Positions 30,920 through 35,448 of a stretch of DNA of 35,448 nt are shown in pieces (the stretch's first letter is position 1; each line of letters begins with the position of its first letter). The notes beneath the pieces are model-generated. The model worked only from the letters and a program-made list of their open reading frames with translations. It was not told where the DNA came from and ran no database searches. Source of the stretch: an uncultured Clostridia bacterium (GTDB lineage Bacteria > Bacillota > Clostridia > Oscillospirales > Acutalibacteraceae); NCBI GenBank assembly GCA_947364045.1, contig CANARN010000020.1:1-35448 (forward strand), read 5' to 3'. Position numbers and translations under genes: made by a program.

Positions 30920-31131
30920 AAAGAGATAACAGAAAAAACAGAAAGAGCTTTTCTAAGGCAAAGCTGCTCTTTGGCATAGGTCTTACAGCGTTTACGGTAA
31001 TTTCGGAGGGTTACCTGATTTATAAAGAAAAGCAGGGCGATTTATCCGCCGCATTTCCCGAAGCGGAAAATGAGATAAACGAAGTAATTGACTGTGTGGT
31101 ACGTGAAAAGGAGGCGGAATTAAATGAATAA
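30916..31131 (+). CDS. Small membrane protein, function unknown
   Basis: The 71-residue protein has a basic N-terminus (about 15 residues), one membrane helix (about 17-37, AKLLFGIGLTAFTVISEGYLI) and an acidic tail. Its ATG overlaps the MurE-like stop by 4 nt and its end overlaps the transporter start by 8 nt. Because it lies translationally coupled between ligase and transporter it is likely a real gene. I do not recognise the family. Confidence 0.7.
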   Translation: MKRDNRKNRKSFSKAKLLFGIGLTAFTVISEGYLIYKEKQGDLSAAFPEAENEINEVIDCVVREKEAELNE

Positions 31132-32539
31132 ACCGTTTTTTAAAAAGCTCGGCAAATATTCCTGCTACGGAGTCGGAGCAATAGGGCTTGACCTGAGCTA
31201 CGGTCTGTTTTATTCCTATCTGTCCTATTACCTTTCAAGCGTGCTGCACATTCCCGAGGCATTTTTGCTGATTTTAACGCCGATAGCGAGAGTTTGGGAC
31301 GGCATTAACGACCCTATGATGGGTACAATTGTTGATAATACAAGAACAAAATTCGGTAAATACCGCCCGTGGATTCTCATAGGCGCTCTGTCAAATGCAA
31401 TTGTTCTCAGCCTTTTGTTCACGTCCTTCGGAATGAGCGGAATGCCCCTTTACATCTACATAGCCGTAATGTATATCCTTTGGGGTATGACTAACACAAT
31501 GGCGGACATTCCTTTTTGGTCAATGGTTCCCTCATTTACAAGCGAAGAGAAAGAGAGAAACCTTGTAGCAACGGTTGCACGCACATTTTCAGGCGTGGGT
31601 CAGGGCATAATTTCAATTTTAACTCCCATAATCTGCCCGCTTCTTTCAAGCAATTTGGAAGAAAAAACCGACAAGGGCTATTCAGCCTCAGGCTTTTCAA
31701 GATGGGCAATAATCTGCGGCGTTCTGCTTGTCTTCTTTGCACTTATTTGCGTTCTGACTACAAAAGAAACAAATGTTGTATATAACGAAAAGCAAAAATT
31801 CAGCCTTAAACAGATTTTCAGGGTAATTAAATCAAACGACCAGCTCGTTGTGTTTATGATTTTCGCAATGCTTTCAAATGCAGGCTGGTACCTTACCAGC
31901 TCAACGGCGACATATTATTTCTCAGACTCCTTGGGCGACCCTGCAAAGCAATCGCTTTTCGGCACAATCGGCGCAGTCGGCTCAATCCTCGGACTTTTGG
32001 TTGTGCCGGTGCTTTCGCAGAAATTTTCAAAGCGCACAACCTACACAATTTCACTGTCTGCGTCAATTGTCGGCTATGCGTTGATGCTTGTTTTCGGCGC
32101 AGTAATAAAAATTCCGATTGTACTTGATTTCTGCTACATAATTGCGTCAATAGGCATATCCTCAATGTTTGTTTCTCAGACAATTTTCCTTGCGGATATT
32201 GTCGATTACGGCGAATATAAAAACGGCATAAGAAATGAAAGCATAACCTTTTCAATGAAAGGCTTTTTGCAGAAAATGGCATATACAATTCAGACCGTTG
32301 TGCTTTTCGGCACTCTTTGGGCAATGAATTACAATGCGCAAAGTAAGGCGGGCGCTCTTTCGGAGGGTACAAAAACCGGCATCGGTGTTCTCGCTTTCGG
32401 CGCACCCATCGTTTTCCTTACTGCATCGCTTATAGTATTCAGAAGAAAATTCAAGCTCTACGGCGAGCTTGCCGACAGGGTTCACGATTATATAATCTTA
32501 AAGCGTCAGGAAAGCGAAAATAACGGAGCAGAAAAATAA
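31124..32539 (+). CDS. GPH-family (MelB-like) cation-coupled sugar symporter
   Basis: The 471-residue, twelve-helix transporter of the glycoside-pentoside-hexuronide family carries the signature IARVWDGINDPMMGTIVDNTRTKFGKYRPWILIG near residues 50-85. The family drives sugar or glycoside uptake with Na+ or H+. FADIPFWSM-like and DIVDYGEYKNGIRNESITFSMKGF segments are also typical. Substrate cannot be read from sequence. Its position between a MurE-like ligase and phosphoesterases makes an amino-sugar or muropeptide-like cargo conceivable, but this is speculation. Confidence 0.9.
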   Translation: MNKPFFKKLGKYSCYGVGAIGLDLSYGLFYSYLSYYLSSVLHIPEAFLLILTPIARVWDGINDPMMGTIVDNTRTKFGKYRPWILIGALSNAIVLSLLFTSFGMSGMPLYIYIAVMYILWGMTNTMADIPFWSMVPSFTSEEKERNLVATVARTFSGVGQGIISILTPIICPLLSSNLEEKTDKGYSASGFSRWAIICGVLLVFFALICVLTTKETNVVYNEKQKFSLKQIFRVIKSNDQLVVFMIFAMLSNAGWYLTSSTATYYFSDSLGDPAKQSLFGTIGAVGSILGLLVVPVLSQKFSKRTTYTISLSASIVGYALMLVFGAVIKIPIVLDFCYIIASIGISSMFVSQTIFLADIVDYGEYKNGIRNESITFSMKGFLQKMAYTIQTVVLFGTLWAMNYNAQSKAGALSEGTKTGIGVLAFGAPIVFLTASLIVFRRKFKLYGELADRVHDYIILKRQESENNGAEK

Positions 32540-32548
32540 GGTGATTTT

Positions 32549-33964
32549 ATGGGTAAAACGGTATTAACCTTTATTGCGGATACACACCATTATTCAAAAA
32601 CGCTCGGCATCAGCGGAAAAGCATTTGCTTTTCGCAGTGACTCAGACCAAAAATGCCTTAAAGAAACGGGCGAAATAATTGACTCAGCATTTGAATTTCT
32701 CAGTAAATCCGATTGCGACGCAGTCTGCATTGCGGGCGACCTTACAAATGACGGCGAAAGAGTTTGCCACGAGGAATTCCGTGAAAAGCTGTATAAGCTG
32801 AAGGAAAACAAAAAAGTATATACTGTTACCGCAACGCACGATTGGTGCTGTGACCAAAACCCCCGAAGATTTTCAGGCGAAAATGTATATACCGATGTTC
32901 CCACTTTAAATCATAATGACATTTACGAATTTTACAAGGATTTCGGTGTGAATGACGCATTTGCTGAATACAGAACAACCTTAGGTCCTGCGTCTTATGC
33001 AGTAAATATTGGTGAGAATGTTACGCTTTTGGGACTTATTGACGATAAAAACGGCAGAAACAGCGCAGGCTACAAAAAAGAGCATCTTAACTGGATTTGC
33101 GAACAGATTAGGCTTGCAATAAAAAACGGCAGAGTTCCTGTCGCTATGGAGCATCATCTTTTAATTCCGCACATTACACCGCTTTTCACAAAGGGATGTT
33201 GCAGTCCCGACCGTGAAAAAATAATCAACGCATTTGCCGACGCAGGTCTTAAAATCATTATTGTCGGGCATAGCCATTTGCAAAGAATTGACAGGTATTT
33301 GTCGCCCAACGGGAATGAAATATACGAAATAAACGTAGGCTCTCTTGTGGGTTACCCTGCGCCTATGGTAACAGTTACGGCAGATGAGAATAAAATCTCT
33401 GTAAAAACGGAGTATCTAAAAAGCTTCGCCCTTGACGGTGAGGAACTTGACGCACAAAAATATCTTGCAAACCATTCTGTAAGGGTTATATCCGTGCTTT
33501 TCTCCGCCGCCGCGCAAAATGACAGTGAGCTATTCCGTCAGAGGCTTGAGGCCCTCGGAATAAACACCGAAAAAATGGGAAAAGCTTTCTTGCCCCTCTT
33601 TGTTACATTCAGACAGCTTTCAAAAATGACAGTGGCGCAGGCAGGAGCGTACATTAATAAAATACCTTTTGCGAAAAAGATACCGCAAAATAGCATTGAT
33701 GCTTATTCTTCATTTACTGTTCAGCAGATAGCGGAAAAGGTTTGGCTTAACATTTTAGACGGCGCAAGAGAAAAATATGCGCCTGATTCTGATTTTTATA
33801 AAGTTGTTGCAGGTGTTTTCAGCGTTCCCGTTTGCATTTGCAATAAAATGAAAATCAGCGGCAAACCATTGGAAATATTTTCAGAGCTGCAAAGGGCGAT
33901 TGACGAAATTCTTACGGGCGGCAGTCTTTCAAACGAAGCACTTAAAATTTTTTATAAAATATAA
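32549..33964 (+). CDS. Metallophosphoesterase, large form (paralogue 1)
   Basis: The 471-residue protein has an N-terminal calcineurin-like domain: ADTHHY (10-15), IAGDLTNDGE (about 71-80), ATHDWC (the GNHD block with Asn replaced by Thr), AMEHHLL and VGHSHLQR. A C-terminal region of about 170 residues (from about 300) is helical and unlike the core. No signal peptide or membrane segment is visible, so it is cytosolic. It starts 10 nt after the transporter and precedes a paralogue of the same layout. The substrate is unknown; cyclic nucleotides, sugar phosphates and phospholipid head groups are possible. Confidence 0.88.
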   Translation: MGKTVLTFIADTHHYSKTLGISGKAFAFRSDSDQKCLKETGEIIDSAFEFLSKSDCDAVCIAGDLTNDGERVCHEEFREKLYKLKENKKVYTVTATHDWCCDQNPRRFSGENVYTDVPTLNHNDIYEFYKDFGVNDAFAEYRTTLGPASYAVNIGENVTLLGLIDDKNGRNSAGYKKEHLNWICEQIRLAIKNGRVPVAMEHHLLIPHITPLFTKGCCSPDREKIINAFADAGLKIIIVGHSHLQRIDRYLSPNGNEIYEINVGSLVGYPAPMVTVTADENKISVKTEYLKSFALDGEELDAQKYLANHSVRVISVLFSAAAQNDSELFRQRLEALGINTEKMGKAFLPLFVTFRQLSKMTVAQAGAYINKIPFAKKIPQNSIDAYSSFTVQQIAEKVWLNILDGAREKYAPDSDFYKVVAGVFSVPVCICNKMKISGKPLEIFSELQRAIDEILTGGSLSNEALKIFYKI

Positions 33965-33976
33965 AGGGGCGGGGAA

Positions 33977-35365
33977 ATGGCAAACGAACTTAATTTTTAT
34001 CTTATAACCGATTTGCACCATTATGCAAAATCCTTAGGAACAAACGGAAAAGGCTTTGAAAGGGCGCTTGCAGGCGACCAGAAATGCTTAAAGCAAACTG
34101 GCGCAATTATTGACGCATATATAGACAGAATTTCAGAGGACAGTGAAACAGATATTGTTCTGGTTGACGGCGACGTATCCTGCAACGGCGCAAGAGAGAG
34201 CCATCTCGACTTAATTCCCCGACTGCGCCGACTTAAAGATAACGGCAAAAGAGTGTTTGTCATAACCGCAACTCACGATTACTATGTTGAGGGCAATGAG
34301 GTAGGAGAGGGTTATAAATGCGTTGGAGATGAAATTTTACCTGCAACTCAGACAACCCGAGATGAACTCGTGGATCTTTATTTTGAATTCGGTATGAATG
34401 AGGCGCTGTCAATTCACAAGGAAAGCCACTGTTACAGCGTGAAGCTCAAGGACGGCTACCGTCTTTTGTGCCTTAATGACGACGGCGACAGAATTTTCTG
34501 CGGATTTTATGAGGATACTCTGCGCTGGATAGATGAAGAGATTGATAAGGCTCGCGAGGCAGGGGATTACATTTTTGCGATTACACACCATCCCGTTCTT
34601 CCGCCCTCACCGATTTATCCGATTATTTCGGAGCGCGATATGCTCGGCGATTGGGAAAGGACTGCCAAGCACCTTGCCGATAAGGGTATAAAATTTATTT
34701 TCACAGGTCATGCCCATATGATGAATATTGCAAGGCTGGTTACGGAAAAAGGCAATGAGCTTTATGACATAAATACAAGCTCTCTCGTCGGTTATCCATC
34801 CGTTATGCGTAAGGTTGTGTTTGACGAAAAGGAAGTTCACGTTTCTTCAATTCGGCTGAAGGATTTTGATGACGATTTTGACGGAATGGACCCGACGGAT
34901 TATATGAAAATGCGGTTTGACGCTTTTCTTAACAGAGTTTTTGACACAGTAGCGTTTGACTATGATACCTTTGCCAATGAGGTAGCTCCCAGCTTTTCCG
35001 TTACCCCCGAAAGAGCTTATAAGCTTAAATTTCCTCTCAATTTTCTCGGTAAAAAGCTCCATTCACTTACGCTTAAAAAGGCGGGCAGACTGCTCTGCGT
35101 TAGCCGTGCTGTTGCGCCGGAGATTGCAGACAGAAATGTGAAGGATTTTGCAATTGAGGTTGTCAGAAATGTTTTTTACGGAGACGAGCCTTACACTCCA
35201 GATACCGCGGAATACAAAGCCTGCAAAGCGGCATTTGAGCGAATATTTAAAATTGCAAAGCCTGTTAAAAAGCTTCGCGAACCGCTTGAGCTTGCAAATT
35301 CTCTGCTTGACGGCGTACTTTACAATGCTCCGCCTGCTGACTGGGAAGGAACATTTTTAAAATAA
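33977..35365 (+). CDS. Metallophosphoesterase, large form (paralogue 2)
   Basis: The 462-residue paralogue of the preceding gene has the same block order: TDLHHYAKSLG, VDGDVSCNGARE, ATHDYY (again Thr for the usual Asn), THHPVLP, and GHAHMMN. The two share the opening 'HHYxKxLGxxGKxF' and 'DQKCLKxTGxIID', and the C-terminal region with a YGDEPYTPD-like stretch is helical. It starts 12 nt after paralogue 1 and is the last gene in the operon. The tandem pair suggests duplication followed by divergence. Confidence 0.87.
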   Translation: MANELNFYLITDLHHYAKSLGTNGKGFERALAGDQKCLKQTGAIIDAYIDRISEDSETDIVLVDGDVSCNGARESHLDLIPRLRRLKDNGKRVFVITATHDYYVEGNEVGEGYKCVGDEILPATQTTRDELVDLYFEFGMNEALSIHKESHCYSVKLKDGYRLLCLNDDGDRIFCGFYEDTLRWIDEEIDKAREAGDYIFAITHHPVLPPSPIYPIISERDMLGDWERTAKHLADKGIKFIFTGHAHMMNIARLVTEKGNELYDINTSSLVGYPSVMRKVVFDEKEVHVSSIRLKDFDDDFDGMDPTDYMKMRFDAFLNRVFDTVAFDYDTFANEVAPSFSVTPERAYKLKFPLNFLGKKLHSLTLKKAGRLLCVSRAVAPEIADRNVKDFAIEVVRNVFYGDEPYTPDTAEYKACKAAFERIFKIAKPVKKLREPLELANSLLDGVLYNAPPADWEGTFLK

Positions 35366-35400
35366 AAATTTTTTCAAAATAGTTTAATTACAACAAAAAC

Positions 35401-35428
35401 GCTCCCCACATCTGTTGATATGGGGAGC
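35401..35428. terminator. Terminator at the right edge, best for the minus strand
   Basis: GCTCCCCA/TGGGGAGC (35401-35408/35421-35428) has an inner ATC/GAT pair. On the minus strand GTTTTTG follows; on the plus strand the T-run is weak (TGATTTTAAC). It could end both this operon and a convergent gene beyond the window. Confidence 0.65.
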
Positions 35429-35448
35429 TGATTTTAACTAAAGATTAA

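Noticed and set aside
1-35448. CRISPR arrays, tRNA or rRNA genes, transposase genes, restriction or toxin-antitoxin systems
   Set aside because: Read through on both strands; no regularly spaced repeats, tRNA-like cloverleaf, or recognisable transposase or defence protein was found.

Overview
The window reads as a chromosomal segment of a low-to-moderate GC Gram-positive anaerobe of the Clostridia, most likely an Oscillospiraceae/Ruminococcaceae-type gut bacterium. This rests on Shine-Dalgarno (SD) sites of the GGAGG type, the efp plus CD1247-like gene pair, the GlgC/GlgD two-subunit glycogen locus, a YqeG phosphatase, a GTG-started rpsU, and short palindromic dispersed repeats. The genus assignment is inference; no rRNA or tRNA gene is visible.

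Layout. 1-4810: rpe, then a translationally coupled rnfD-rnfE-rnfA-like membrane trio with no rnfB, rnfC or rnfG beside it, then a membrane-anchored DUF4015 protein. 4826-5948: efp and a Cys/Asp-rich zinc-ribbon protein with their own promoter and terminator. 6178-8318: a large zinc-ribbon/one-TM/beta-rich repeat protein. 8381-14552: a compact eight-gene phage-type capsid cassette (small and large terminase, portal, protease-like protein, major capsid protein, two connector-type proteins, a tail-terminator-like protein). It stops at a terminator with no tail, lysis, integrase or replication genes. 14671-20963: the glycogen operon glgB-glgC-glgD-glgA, with repeats or structured RNA in its gaps. 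20999-24629: palindromic repeats, an Ogg-type glycosylase (-), a small membrane protein (+), an M24 peptidase and yqeG (-), and monocistronic rpsU (-). 24720-27168: a candidate small RNA, then a membrane protein overlapping a condensation-domain-like acyltransferase. 27170-28662: a D,D-carboxypeptidase-like protein (-). 28701-35365: a tight operon with a metallophosphoesterase, a MurE-like ligase, a tiny membrane protein, a GPH-family symporter and two tandem paralogous phosphoesterases.

The strongest leads are two. The Rnf-like D-E-A trio has lost three of the four cysteines expected to hold the RnfA/RnfE iron-sulfur cluster and lacks the soluble redox subunits. The intact capsid-only cassette could be a domesticated phage element or an incomplete satellite. 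Smaller leads are a stem-loop between the SD and start of glgA, an inverted repeat pair bracketing the glycogen locus, a promoter-to-terminator small RNA candidate, and altered active-site motifs in the MurE-like and carboxypeptidase-like proteins.
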